Shown in pieces: positions 25,713-34,857 of a stretch of DNA of 64,000 nt (positions are counted from its first letter, which is position 1; every line of letters starts with the position of its first letter). The notes under the pieces were generated by a model, which was given only the letters and a program-made list of their open reading frames with translations, was not told the DNA's origin and ran no database searches. The position numbers and the translations under genes are program-made. This DNA is from Phycisphaerales bacterium (GTDB lineage: Bacteria > Planctomycetota > Phycisphaerae > Phycisphaerales > UBA1924): positions 303,503 through 367,502 of the forward strand of contig JAHDXL010000005.1 of the NCBI GenBank assembly GCA_023382935.1, given 5' to 3'.

Positions 25713-28700
25713 ATGAAGACGCTCTATGTCATCGACGGGTATGCGCAGTTCTTTCGCGCCTATCACGCCATCCGCACGCCGATGACCAGCCCCGTTACCA
25801 AGGAGCCGACCAATATGACGTTCGGCTTCGTGGGCATGCTGCTCAAACTGCTGCGCGGTGAAGGGAAGATGGGCTGCCCGCCCGATTACCTGGCCGTCGC
25901 GATCGACGTCTCGGGCGATCGCGGAACCTTCCGCAGCCACATGTATCCGGACTACAAGGCCAATCGCCCCGAGCCGCCGGACGATCTCAAGCCGCAGGTG
26001 CAGCGGGCGCTGGCGTTGCTGAAAGCGATCGGCGTGCCCGTGCTCGGGGCCGAGGGCTTCGAGGCCGACGACGTGATCGCGACCATCGCGACGCGCCTCG
26101 CAGAGGACCATCCGCAGGTGCGACTGCGCATCGTGAGCAAGGACAAGGATCTCAAGCAGTTGCTGCGGGAAGGAAGCGCCGGAGCGCCGGAGCGACAGAG
26201 CGGCGAAGCGGAACGAGCGCGAAGCGAGAGCATGGGATCAGAGCCTCCCGCGCAAGCAAGAGGATGCATGGCGCAAACCGGCTCGCCCGTCGAGTTGTAC
26301 GACGTGCACACCGATGAACTCATCACCGTGGAGGCGCTTCATCGGGACACGGGCATCGGGCCCTCGCAGGTCATCGACATGCTGGCGCTGATGGGCGACA
26401 CGGTCGACAACGTGCCCGGGGCCGAGGGAGTGGGCCCCAAGACAGCGGCCCAGTTGATCTCCGAGTTCGGCTCGCTGGACGCGGTGCTCGCCGAAGTGCT
26501 GGCCGACAAGCCGGCGAAGGAATGGAAGATCAAGGGTAAGCGTCGTGAAAAGATCGCTGAGGCCGCCCCGCGCCTGCCGCTCTCGAGGGAACTGGTGACG
26601 CTGCGGCACGATGTGCCGGTGGAGTTTGACCTGGTAGCCGCTGCGCGTGAGAGCATCAGGCTGGAGGCCTTGCTGCCGATTCTCAAGGAACTGGGTTTCA
26701 ATCGGTACCAAGAAGAGGTGAAAGCGCTGCTTGGCCTGGGCGAGCCCGCGGGCGACCCCTCCACGGTCGCGCGCGAGGCAAACGCGCTGGTTCACATGCC
26801 TCGTCGTCAGAGTGGAGGCACAATTCAGAGCGCGGGCGGGACGGGCACTTTGCCCGAGAAGCCGGAGCCGGGCGGGCTTTTCGATGCGACTGGCACCGTC
26901 GTGTCCAATGCCGCGCCGGTTGCGGTCGACGGGCACTATCGCTGCGTGCAGACGACAGCGGATCTTGCTGAACTTGTGGCCGAACTGCGTGCCTGCGACC
27001 TGTTCGCTGTGGACACCGAAACGACCGGCGTGCGCCCGATGTGGGCCGAGTTGTGCGGGCTGTCCTTCTCGACCAGGCCGGGCACCGGGTGGTATGTGCC
27101 GGTGCGTGCGCCCACGGGCAGCGTCATTCTGCCGCAGGCCGAGGTGCTCGACGCGCTGCGCCCGATGCTCGAAGACGCGTCGATCGCCAAGGTCGGGCAC
27201 AACCTCAAGTTCGACATGCTGGTGCTGCGCAAGGTGGGCGTGCGGCTGGCCGGGCACCTGCCGGTCGGGGCGCGTCCGGGTGCTGGCGACACCATGATCG
27301 CCAGTTACCTCATCGACGCGTCGCGCTCGTCGCACTCGATGGATGCGCTCGCGCTGGCCCTGCTCAAACGCCAGAACATCCCGCTGTCGGACCTGATCGG
27401 CACGGGCAAGAGCCAGCGCACGTTCGACTGCGTCGATCTGGAGCGTGCGACCAACTACGCGGCCGAGGACGCTGACGTGACCCTGCGTCTGGCCCACCTC
27501 ATGCTCCCGCAACTCAAGGTCATGGGCCTGGCTGAACTCTACCGCGACCTCGAGATGCCGCTGGTCGATGTGCTGGCCGAACTGGAATACAACGGCGTGC
27601 TCGTCGATCCGGACGAACTTGAGCGTCAACGCGGCAAACTCGAAACACGTATCGTGGAACTCAAGCGTGAGATCGCCGACGCCGCGATGGAGGAAGTGGG
27701 GCGGGGATTCGACCCCGACTCGCCGCGTCAACTGGGCGCGATCCTCTTCAACCCGCGCGACGCGGCCGAGCCTGGGCTTGGCCTCAAGCCGATCAAGAAG
27801 ACTAAGACCGGCTTCTCGACCGACGCCGAAGTGCTCGACAAACTGGTGCAGGACGCGGGCATCACCAGCCCGATTCCCGAACTGATCCTCGAGTATCGGC
27901 AACTCACCAAACTCGTCTCGACGTATCTTGTCAGTCTGCGTGAGGAGATTCACCCGCAGACGCACCGCATCCACGCGAGTTTCAACCAGACCGTCGCGGC
28001 CACCGGGCGCCTCAGTTCCAGCGACCCCAACCTCCAGAACATCCCGATCCGCACCGATCTCGGGCGCGAGATCCGGCGTGCGTTCATCGCGCCGCCGGGA
28101 CGGGTGCTCATCACGGCCGACTATTCGCAGATCGAACTGCGCCTGCTCGCGCATCTGTCGCGCGACCCGGCCTTGATCGAGGCATTTCAGGCCGGTGAGG
28201 ACATCCACGCGGCCGTGGCGGCCCAGATCCACGGCGTGCCGCTCGCTGAAGTCACCAAGCAGCAGCGCCACGGGGCGAAGATGGTCAACTTCGGCATCGT
28301 GTACGGCATCACCGCGTTCGGACTGGCCCGCCGGCTCGGGTGCGAGCAGGCCGAGGCCGCCAGGATCATCGACGATTACAAGCGCCGCTTCGCCGGCATC
28401 ACGACCTTCCTCGAAGAGTGCATCCAGCAGGCCAGGCGCAAGGGATACGTTGCGACGATGCTGCAGCGGCGACGTCCGATCGCGGACATCGAGTCAAACA
28501 ACCCGACGCGCCGCGCGCTGGCCGAGCGCGTCGCGATCAACAGCGTGGTGCAGGGGTCTGCGGCGGACCTGATCAAACTGGCGATGGTGGACATTCAGCG
28601 CCGCATCGATGCTTCGAACGCTGCGTGCGATGCCCCATCTCAAGGCGGACCGGCATGCCATGCTGGCGGATATGGCGACCTGGCTGACCCCGCACTGGTC

Positions 28701-28871
28701 GGCGTGAAGATGCTGATTCAGATTCACGATGAACTGGTGTTCGAGGCCCCGACCGCGACCGCCGAGGCCGCCCGAGCGATCATCGTCGACCGGATGCAGA
28801 AGGCCATGGCCCTGCGCGTGCCGCTCATCGCCGATTCAGCCATCAGCAGCAACTGGTACGAGGGAAAGTGA
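25713..28871 (+). CDS. polA: DNA polymerase I
   Basis: The protein has 1052 residues, more than 100 longer than E. coli Pol I. It has an N-terminal 5'-3' exonuclease, a 3'-5' exonuclease with intact residues (VDTETTGVRP, NLKFDML, YAAEDAD), and a polymerase domain with motif A ADYSQIELRLLAHLS, motif B KMVNFGIVYG and motif C IHDELVFE. Proofreading therefore looks functional. Two in-frame inserts are unusual: about 40 residues (26170-26290) between KDKDLKQLL and VELYD in the exonuclease, and about 28 residues (28617-28705) just before motif C. Both have a residue mix unlike the rest. It is monocistronic. Confidence 0.95.
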   Translation: MKTLYVIDGYAQFFRAYHAIRTPMTSPVTKEPTNMTFGFVGMLLKLLRGEGKMGCPPDYLAVAIDVSGDRGTFRSHMYPDYKANRPEPPDDLKPQVQRALALLKAIGVPVLGAEGFEADDVIATIATRLAEDHPQVRLRIVSKDKDLKQLLREGSAGAPERQSGEAERARSESMGSEPPAQARGCMAQTGSPVELYDVHTDELITVEALHRDTGIGPSQVIDMLALMGDTVDNVPGAEGVGPKTAAQLISEFGSLDAVLAEVLADKPAKEWKIKGKRREKIAEAAPRLPLSRELVTLRHDVPVEFDLVAAARESIRLEALLPILKELGFNRYQEEVKALLGLGEPAGDPSTVAREANALVHMPRRQSGGTIQSAGGTGTLPEKPEPGGLFDATGTVVSNAAPVAVDGHYRCVQTTADLAELVAELRACDLFAVDTETTGVRPMWAELCGLSFSTRPGTGWYVPVRAPTGSVILPQAEVLDALRPMLEDASIAKVGHNLKFDMLVLRKVGVRLAGHLPVGARPGAGDTMIASYLIDASRSSHSMDALALALLKRQNIPLSDLIGTGKSQRTFDCVDLERATNYAAEDADVTLRLAHLMLPQLKVMGLAELYRDLEMPLVDVLAELEYNGVLVDPDELERQRGKLETRIVELKREIADAAMEEVGRGFDPDSPRQLGAILFNPRDAAEPGLGLKPIKKTKTGFSTDAEVLDKLVQDAGITSPIPELILEYRQLTKLVSTYLVSLREEIHPQTHRIHASFNQTVAATGRLSSSDPNLQNIPIRTDLGREIRRAFIAPPGRVLITADYSQIELRLLAHLSRDPALIEAFQAGEDIHAAVAAQIHGVPLAEVTKQQRHGAKMVNFGIVYGITAFGLARRLGCEQAEAARIIDDYKRRFAGITTFLEECIQQARRKGYVATMLQRRRPIADIESNNPTRRALAERVAINSVVQGSAADLIKLAMVDIQRRIDASNAACDAPSQGGPACHAGGYGDLADPALVGVKMLIQIHDELVFEAPTATAEAARAIIVDRMQKAMALRVPLIADSAISSNWYEGK

Positions 28872-28880
28872 AAGAGCATT

Positions 28881-28971
28881 GTGCCAGCAACCTTGCCTTC
28901 AAGGGTGCGGCCTGCACCACTGGGAAGGCGACGTCAGTGCCCGCAACGCTGGAAGGCGGACTTGGCCGGAT
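28881..28971. repeat. Palindromic intergenic element (partial copy)
   Basis: GTGCCAGCAACCTTG (28881-28895) followed by CCTT and CAAGGGTGCGG matches the left end of the element at 38924-39022. The right half contains the related GCTGGAAGGCGGACTTGG. The element lies between the convergent ends of polA and tnaA. Confidence 0.7.
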
Positions 28972-28973
28972 CG

Positions 28974-30326
28974 TTAGACCTCGGCAAACTTGGCCGTGAA
29001 GTGCCGCAACGCCTCCGGCTCCTCGATGATCTTCAGCCCGCGCAGCGCCTCACGCTTGGTGTGTAACTCCTCGAACACCTCGAGCACGTAGTCGATGTGG
29101 CTCTGCGTGTACACCCGCCTCGGGATGGCCAACCGCACCAGTTCCATCTTCGGCTTCGAGTGCCTTCCGAACATGACCGATCCGATTTCGCACGCGCGGA
29201 TGCCGCCGGTACGATACAGACCGCACACCACGGCCTGCCCCGGGAACTGCTCCGGCGGAATATGCGGGCAGAAGGCCTTCGCGTCCACGTACACCGCGTG
29301 CCCGCCCGGGGGCTCGATGATCTGCACGCCCATCCTGAGCAGGTGCTCGCCCAGGTAGGCGGTGGATCGAATGCGGTATTGCAGGTAGTCCTCGCGCAGC
29401 ACCTCGCGGAAGCCCTGGGCCATGGCTTCCAGATCGCGCCCCGCCAGTCCTCCGTATGTGACGTAACCCTCGGTGAGGATCAGAAGGCTGGTTGCGCGCC
29501 GGAACAGCGCCTCGTCGCGCATCAGCAGCACGCCCCCGATGTTCACCATGCCGTCCTTTTTGGCGCTGATGGTCGCGCCGTCGGCCAGATCGAACATCTC
29601 GCGCACGATCGCGCTGACCGGGCGGTTGTGCTGCCCTGCCTCACGCTGCTTGATGAACCACGCATTTTCGGCGAAGCGGCAGGCATCGAGAAACAGTGGA
29701 AGTTTGTGCCTGTCGCACACCGCGCGCACCTGCTTGATGTTCTCCAGACTCACCGGCTGCCCGCCGCCCGAGTTGTTGGTGACCGTGATCATCACCAGCG
29801 GGATGGCCGCCGCGCCAACCTCGTCAATCAACGCCTCCAGCGCCCGCACGTCCATGTTGCCCTTGAATGGGTGCCGGTTCTTCGGATCGCCGGCTTCCTC
29901 GATCGGCAGGTTCACTGCCCGCGCGCCGGAGTGCTCGACGTTGGCCAGCGTGGTGTCAAAGTGCGTGTTGTTGGGCACCACCCTGCCGGGCCCGCCGACC
30001 AGTTCGAAGAGAATGCGCTCGCTTGCCCGCCCCTGGTGCGTCGGCAGCACATGTGCAAACCCCGTCATCTGTTGCATGACGCGCTCGAAGCGGAAGAACG
30101 AGTCTGCCCCGGCGTACGACTCGTCGCCCCGCATCACGCCCGCCCATTGCTCGCTCGACATCGCCCCCGTGCCCGAGTCGGTCAGAAGATCGATCAGCAC
30201 GTCGTGGGCCTTGAGCAGGAACAGGTTGAAGTGCGCCTCGCGCAGGCGGGCCTCGCGCTCGTCGGGCGTGGTCATGTGAATGGGCTCGACCGACTTGATG
30301 CGGAACGGCTCGATGATTGTGCGCAT
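28974..30326 (-). CDS. tnaA: Tryptophanase
   Basis: This PLP beta-lyase of about 450 residues cleaves tryptophan to indole, pyruvate and ammonia. It aligns through its whole length with E. coli TnaA: IIEPFRIKSVEP at the start, DLLTDSGTGAM, PTHQGRASE, the PLP lysine in SAKKDGMV, and RHFTAKFAEV at the end. Two positions that separate it from tyrosine phenol-lyase favour tryptophanase: Asp in HFDTT (Thr in the tyrosine enzyme) and Ile in ACEIGS (Arg in the tyrosine enzyme). No TnaC-like leader or tnaB permease is adjacent. The start at 30326 matches the TnaA N-terminus. Confidence 0.9.
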   Translation of the reverse strand: MRTIIEPFRIKSVEPIHMTTPDEREARLREAHFNLFLLKAHDVLIDLLTDSGTGAMSSEQWAGVMRGDESYAGADSFFRFERVMQQMTGFAHVLPTHQGRASERILFELVGGPGRVVPNNTHFDTTLANVEHSGARAVNLPIEEAGDPKNRHPFKGNMDVRALEALIDEVGAAAIPLVMITVTNNSGGGQPVSLENIKQVRAVCDRHKLPLFLDACRFAENAWFIKQREAGQHNRPVSAIVREMFDLADGATISAKKDGMVNIGGVLLMRDEALFRRATSLLILTEGYVTYGGLAGRDLEAMAQGFREVLREDYLQYRIRSTAYLGEHLLRMGVQIIEPPGGHAVYVDAKAFCPHIPPEQFPGQAVVCGLYRTGGIRACEIGSVMFGRHSKPKMELVRLAIPRRVYTQSHIDYVLEVFEELHTKREALRGLKIIEEPEALRHFTAKFAEV

Positions 30327-30472
30327 GGGCAATGCTAGAACCGGTATCGGCATTGCAGAGCCACAAGTCCGCAAAGACCGCCCGGTCAGGCTCGCGCAAC
30401 GCTCGGCCCGATTTCGCGCCCACGGTGCTTCACCTGCGAACACCGCCCCCGCCCGGCCGATACCATCGTTCG

Positions 30473-32602
30473 ATGTTCGGAATACCAGGCCCCATCGGCA
30501 CCATCCTCGACCTGCTCGTCGTCATCGTTGGCTTCGGGCTGATCGTGTTCATCCACGAAGCCGGGCACTTCCTCGCCGCCCGATGGGCCGGCATCCGTGT
30601 GCTGGCGTTTGCGATCGGCTTCGGACCGGCTGCGCTCAGTTATCGCAAGGGTCTGGGCTTCCGCCGGGGCTCGAGCGAGGGTGAGTACCTCCGCCGGAAA
30701 CGTGAGCGCGATTCCTTCACCGGCCCTGACCCGGTCAGCCCGACCGAGTACCGCTTGAACTGGCTGCCATTCGGCGGATACGTCAAGATGCTCGGGCAGG
30801 ACGACATGAATCCCGCTGCTGTCTCCATGGCGCCCGATAGTTACCAGAACTGTAAGCCCTGGAAACGGATGGTCGTCATCTCCGCCGGCGTGGTGATGAA
30901 CCTCATCCTCGCTGCGGCGCTCTTTGTCCTTGTCTTCATGGTCGGACTCCGGGTCGAGCCGGCGATCGTGGGAAGCGTGTACCCCGCCTCACCTGCCGCC
31001 CTGGCGATGCCCACAGATCCGCAGGTGTCTCACCAGGCGGGCCCGGGGCTCCAGCCGGGCGACCGCGTCGTCGAGGTGAACGGGCGACGCCCCAGCAGTT
31101 ATGCCGACCTGATCACCAGCGTGGCCATGAGTTCCCGAGGCAAGCCCGTCGACCTGCTGGTCGAGCGCAAGGGCTTCGCCGAGCCATTGCATTTCAGCAT
31201 CGTGCCAAAGAAGGACGGGCCGGAGGGATTGCTCAGTCTGGGCACCGCTTCAGCCGCCTCTCTCACGCTCAGTGACGTGGTTGACCAATTGGGGGCAGAA
31301 TACCTCCGCCATGTCGGTTTGGACGGCCTGGGGGCCGGCGCAAGCATCACTGCAGCCGGCGATCAGACCGATCTTGCGACTCTGGGCGACCTCGACGCTC
31401 TCTTCGCCCGCTCGCGGGGCCAGCCGGTCCGCCTCACCATCGTCAGGCCGGACGGCTCCAGGGTGGAGCGATCGGTCCAGCCTCGAGTTGACTTCCAGGT
31501 CGGCTTCCTGCCAGGCTCGGACACGGGCACGGTGGCCCCCTTCGAGCACATCCTCGGGCTGGCGCCGGTCATGCGCGTTGCCAGTTCACCCGGGTCTGTG
31601 ACCGACCAGGGAAAGGCCAACGGGCTTGAACCCGGAGACGTGTTCGCGCGCATCGCGGGGGTGGAGTATCCGAGTCTGGCCGCGGGCATCCGCACCATCC
31701 GCGCGCACGCCGGACGCGAAATTGACCTCGGAGTATTGCGCCAGGCCGAAGGGCAATGGTGCCGCGTCGACTTCAAGGCCAAGGTCTCGAACAAGGGAAC
31801 GTTGGGCTTCATACCCGACGACACGCGCCAACTGGCCGCTTTCGTCGCCATGCCGCCCGTCACGGTGCAGGCTGCGCCCCGCGCCGAAGGCTATCGTCCC
31901 GCGGCGGCCGATCTGCTGACCGCACCGGGGCAACGCATCGTCGCGGTTGAAGGACGCCCGGTCCAATCCCTGATCGATGCGCGGCAGGCTCTTCAGCGTG
32001 CAACGGCAGACGCGGCAGAAACAGGGCAGGGGGCCGAAGTCTCCGTCACGCTCGAATGGCCTCTGGCTCAGGAACAGCGCCCGCGCATTGAGCGCACCTG
32101 GTCGCTCTCCTCCGATGACGTGCGCACGCTCCACGGGCTCGGCTGGTCCTCCCCGCTTGACCCAGGCCTCTTCGAGCCGGTGCAGGTGCTGCTCAAGGCC
32201 TCGTCACCGGGCCAAGCGTTGTCCACCGGTCTGAGCGAAACCCGCCGTGTCCTCGTCACCACGTATGTCACCTTCGCCCGCCTATTCGAACGCACCCTCA
32301 AGATCGAGAATCTCAAGGGACCCGTCGGTATCGCCCACGTCGGAACGCTGCTGGCCGACCGCGGGTTCGTCTGGATGCTCTTCTTCATGGCCGTCATCAG
32401 CGTCAACCTCGCGGTCATCAACTTCCTTCCGCTTCCCATCGTCGATGGCGGGCAGTTCCTCATGATCGTCTACGAACAGATCCGCGGCCGACCCGTGCCG
32501 ATCCCCATTCAGAACGCGGTGACCATGGCCGGCTTCCTTCTCATCGCCTCGCTGTTCCTCATCGTCACTTTCAACGACGTGAAGAACCTGCTCGGGCTGT
32601 AG
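30473..32602 (+). CDS. rseP: RseP-like site-2 intramembrane metalloprotease with PDZ domains
   Basis: The 709-residue M50 protease has the zinc motif HEAGH in the first membrane helix (FGLIVFIHEAGHFLAARWAG), several more helices, and the second metal motif near the C-terminus (NFLPLPIVDGGQFL). Between them are PDZ-like segments around PGLQPGDRVVEVNGRRP and ANGLEPGDVFARI, with further beta-rich sequence. It is longer than E. coli RseP (450). A role in regulated cleavage of membrane-bound anti-sigma factors or signal peptides is likely from the family. No anti-sigma gene lies adjacent. Confidence 0.9.
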   Translation: MFGIPGPIGTILDLLVVIVGFGLIVFIHEAGHFLAARWAGIRVLAFAIGFGPAALSYRKGLGFRRGSSEGEYLRRKRERDSFTGPDPVSPTEYRLNWLPFGGYVKMLGQDDMNPAAVSMAPDSYQNCKPWKRMVVISAGVVMNLILAAALFVLVFMVGLRVEPAIVGSVYPASPAALAMPTDPQVSHQAGPGLQPGDRVVEVNGRRPSSYADLITSVAMSSRGKPVDLLVERKGFAEPLHFSIVPKKDGPEGLLSLGTASAASLTLSDVVDQLGAEYLRHVGLDGLGAGASITAAGDQTDLATLGDLDALFARSRGQPVRLTIVRPDGSRVERSVQPRVDFQVGFLPGSDTGTVAPFEHILGLAPVMRVASSPGSVTDQGKANGLEPGDVFARIAGVEYPSLAAGIRTIRAHAGREIDLGVLRQAEGQWCRVDFKAKVSNKGTLGFIPDDTRQLAAFVAMPPVTVQAAPRAEGYRPAAADLLTAPGQRIVAVEGRPVQSLIDARQALQRATADAAETGQGAEVSVTLEWPLAQEQRPRIERTWSLSSDDVRTLHGLGWSSPLDPGLFEPVQVLLKASSPGQALSTGLSETRRVLVTTYVTFARLFERTLKIENLKGPVGIAHVGTLLADRGFVWMLFFMAVISVNLAVINFLPLPIVDGGQFLMIVYEQIRGRPVPIPIQNAVTMAGFLLIASLFLIVTFNDVKNLLGL

Positions 32603-32607
32603 ATTCC

Positions 32608-32672
32608 CGTGCCAGAAACCCCGGCCTGCGGACGTTGCTGACCCGGCGGCACCGGCTTCCAGTCGGCCAAGC
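32608..32672. repeat. Palindromic intergenic element (diverged copy)
   Basis: Just after the protease stop, CGTGCCAG is followed by GGACGTTGCTGACCC and then by the CACCGGCTTCCAGTCGGCC unit. On the minus strand this reads GGCCGACTGGAAGCCGGTG and TCAGCAACGTCC, the same building blocks as at 38858-39022. Confidence 0.6.
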
Positions 32673-32758
32673 ACCAACCTCGAAGGCGAGACTGCAGGCA
32701 CTGCGCCAGACCGATTCCCCCGCACGTCTCCAGATGTTCTCTCACAGGAAACTCCGCG

Positions 32759-33643
32759 TTGCACATCCCCGGGCTCATCACCTTGCTTGCGATTTCCGGG
32801 CTGATTTACCTGGCCTTGCTGGTCGGGCTGCTGGCGTGGGGCTTGACGCATCCACCTCGGCGCACCTATTCCTCGGCCGTCGCTCGCGGGGTGCCGGGCT
32901 CGCCGGATGAACTCACGCCCCCTCTGCACTGCGACGAGTGGACCTTCACGTCGCGAGGGCTCACGCTGCCGGCCTGGGACGTGCGCGGGCTCGACCCGTC
33001 CGGGCCGACCATCATCTTTACGCACGGTTGGGGCGATTCACGCCTCGGCGCCCTGCCGCGCATGCACGCGCTGGCTCCGCTCGCCTCACGGCTGATCGCC
33101 TGGGATCTGCCCGGACACGGCGAGGCGCCGGGAAGATGTCGTCTCGGGAGATGCGAGGCAGTCGACCTGCGCGCCTTGCTCGATCGTGCCGCAGGTCCGG
33201 TGGCGCTTTACGGCTGGTCGCTGGGAGCCGGTCTGTGCATCGAAGTGGCGAGCGACGACCCGCGCGTCCTGGCCATCATCGCCGAAGCCCCGTATCGCTT
33301 TCAGGACGCCAGTGCCCGCAATGTGCTGCGCGGAGCCGGGCTGCCGAGCGGCTGCACCCTCGACCTGGCGCTGCTCCTGCTCGGAATGAAGGGTCGATGG
33401 AAGTTGCGATCAGACCGCGCGCGCCTCGCTGCGCACGTAACCTGTCCGATGCTCGTCCTGCACGGCACCGAGGACGAAGTTTGCCCGCTTTCCGACGCCC
33501 GCGCTATCGCCGCCGCCGCGCCGCGGGCCACCCTGGTCGAAATCGAAGGCGGCGATCACAACCGCCTTTGGACCGAGGCGACATGGTCCGGGCGGTGCAG
33601 CGAAGCCGTGCGGGCATTCCTTGCAAGTCACGTCGCCGGTTGA
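32759..33643 (+). CDS. Membrane-anchored alpha/beta hydrolase
   Basis: The 294-residue protein has an N-terminal helix (ITLLAISGLIYLALLVGLL) and an alpha/beta-hydrolase domain. The oxyanion region is IIFTHGWGDS, the nucleophile elbow is YGWSLGAG, the acid is in LHGTEDEV and the catalytic His in GGDHNRLW. The best start is a TTG at 32759 behind AGGAAA; no ATG or GTG gives the full anchor. The substrate is unknown. It lies 156 bases after the protease gene, with a palindromic repeat element between. Confidence 0.8.
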   Translation: MHIPGLITLLAISGLIYLALLVGLLAWGLTHPPRRTYSSAVARGVPGSPDELTPPLHCDEWTFTSRGLTLPAWDVRGLDPSGPTIIFTHGWGDSRLGALPRMHALAPLASRLIAWDLPGHGEAPGRCRLGRCEAVDLRALLDRAAGPVALYGWSLGAGLCIEVASDDPRVLAIIAEAPYRFQDASARNVLRGAGLPSGCTLDLALLLLGMKGRWKLRSDRARLAAHVTCPMLVLHGTEDEVCPLSDARAIAAAAPRATLVEIEGGDHNRLWTEATWSGRCSEAVRAFLASHVAG

Positions 33644-33651
33644 TGAGGCAA

Positions 33652-33745
33652 CGTGCCGTCAGTGTCCGCTTTTGGACGCCGCTGGAGTTTGCACCCTTCA
33701 GGGTGAAGGTCGGCCACCTTGAAGACTGGGTTTGCCGGCATTTGC
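33652..33745. repeat. Palindromic intergenic element (diverged copy)
   Basis: Between the hydrolase and deoC, CGTGCCGTCAGTGTCC is followed by the hairpins GTCC-GCTTTT-GGAC and CACCCT-TC-AGGGTG, and then by CCACCTTGAAGACTGGGTTT and GCCGGCAT. The last part keeps the pattern of the right-hand unit of the family with mutated stem bases. Confidence 0.5.
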
Positions 33746-33817
33746 CGCCCGAGATGGCTGGCACGCAAGAATGAGGCGGCCTTCGCGCTCAGTTGCCCGC
33801 GCCCTACGATTGCCCTC

Positions 33818-34777
33818 ATGTCCGCGCTTCCCGTCAGTCCCACCATCGACACCGTGGCCGCTGAGCAGCGGGCACGCTCGTTTACGACGCGCTCGATCAA
33901 GAATGAGTCGAAGGCCGCCGCGCTGCGTCTGGCGATCGCCATGACCGACCTGACCACGCTGGAGGGCAAGGACTCGCCGGAGAAGGTGCGGTCGCTGTGC
34001 CGCAAGGCCGTGCGCCCATTTCCCGCCGATGAAAGTGTGCTCGGCGAGCGTCTGCCCAGCGTGGCGGCCGTGTGTGTGTATCCGAGCATGGCGCCCGTGG
34101 CCGCTGAAATGCTGCACGGCACCGGCGTGCGCGTCGCCAGTGTCGCGACGGGCTTCCCCAGCGGGCAGTACCCACTCGACGTGCGCATTCGCGACGTGCG
34201 GCATGCGATCGAAGCCGGCACCGATGAGATTGACATGGTCATCAATCGCGGCGCGTTCCTATCCGGGCGCTACCGCGAGGTGTGCGAGGAGATCCGCGAA
34301 GTGGTGCATGTGTGCACCAGCGCCGGCGCAGATGCCGGGCGGGCGGTGCACCTCAAGGTCATCCTTGAAACCGGCGAACTCGAGACACTCGACAACGTGC
34401 GCCGTGCCAGCGACCTGGCCATTGCGTCCATCCGCGACGGCGACTTCATCAAGACCAGCACGGGCAAGGTGCAGCCCGCAGCCACCATGCCGGTGTGCCT
34501 GGTGATGCTCGAAGCGATTCGCGACGAGTTTCTTCGCAGTGGGCGGCGGATCGGGCTCAAACCGGCCGGCGGCATCCGCACCGCCAAGCAGGCCTGGCAC
34601 TACCTGTGCATGGTCCACGAAACGATGGGCCCGCTCGACCCTGGGAGGCCCAGCCCCTGGCTCGATCCAAACCTGTTCCGCTTCGGGGCCTCCAGTTTGC
34701 TCAACGACCTGCTGCGGTCGTTCGTGAAACTCCGGCGCGGGGCCTACCCGGCCGACGATGAGTTCGCGGATGCATGA
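33818..34777 (+). CDS. deoC: Deoxyribose-phosphate aldolase
   Basis: The 319-residue class I aldolase splits deoxyribose-5-phosphate into glyceraldehyde-3-phosphate and acetaldehyde. The Schiff-base Lys lies in DFIKTSTGK, a second Lys in IGLKPAGGIRTA and the acid in TDEIDMVIN. The N-terminal extension of about 60 residues before the barrel is typical of the longer family members. The gene stands alone between a repeat element and the SatD gene. Confidence 0.93.
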   Translation: MSALPVSPTIDTVAAEQRARSFTTRSIKNESKAAALRLAIAMTDLTTLEGKDSPEKVRSLCRKAVRPFPADESVLGERLPSVAAVCVYPSMAPVAAEMLHGTGVRVASVATGFPSGQYPLDVRIRDVRHAIEAGTDEIDMVINRGAFLSGRYREVCEEIREVVHVCTSAGADAGRAVHLKVILETGELETLDNVRRASDLAIASIRDGDFIKTSTGKVQPAATMPVCLVMLEAIRDEFLRSGRRIGLKPAGGIRTAKQAWHYLCMVHETMGPLDPGRPSPWLDPNLFRFGASSLLNDLLRSFVKLRRGAYPADDEFADA

Positions 34778-34819
34778 GCGGTGAACTGCCCGTTTCGATG
34801 GGGGTCTTACAAGCCAAAT

Positions 34820-34849
34820 TTGACGCATAAGCCGTTTGTGGCTTATACT
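34820..34849 (+). promoter_or_regulatory. Promoter with palindromic operator upstream of satD
   Basis: TTGACG (34820-34825) and TATACT (34844-34849) are spaced by 18 bases. The perfect inverted repeat ATAAGCC (34827-34833)/GGCTTAT (34840-34846), with a six-base gap, fills the spacer and runs into the -10 box. A dimeric regulator bound there would block RNA polymerase. The SatD-like protein just downstream has its own helix-turn-helix, so autoregulation is a reasonable guess. Confidence 0.65.
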
Positions 34850-34857
34850 GTTCACTC

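Noticed and set aside
26238-28271. 677-codon minus-strand frame opposite polA
   Set aside because: It is an antisense shadow; polA motifs A, B and C are unambiguous on the plus strand.
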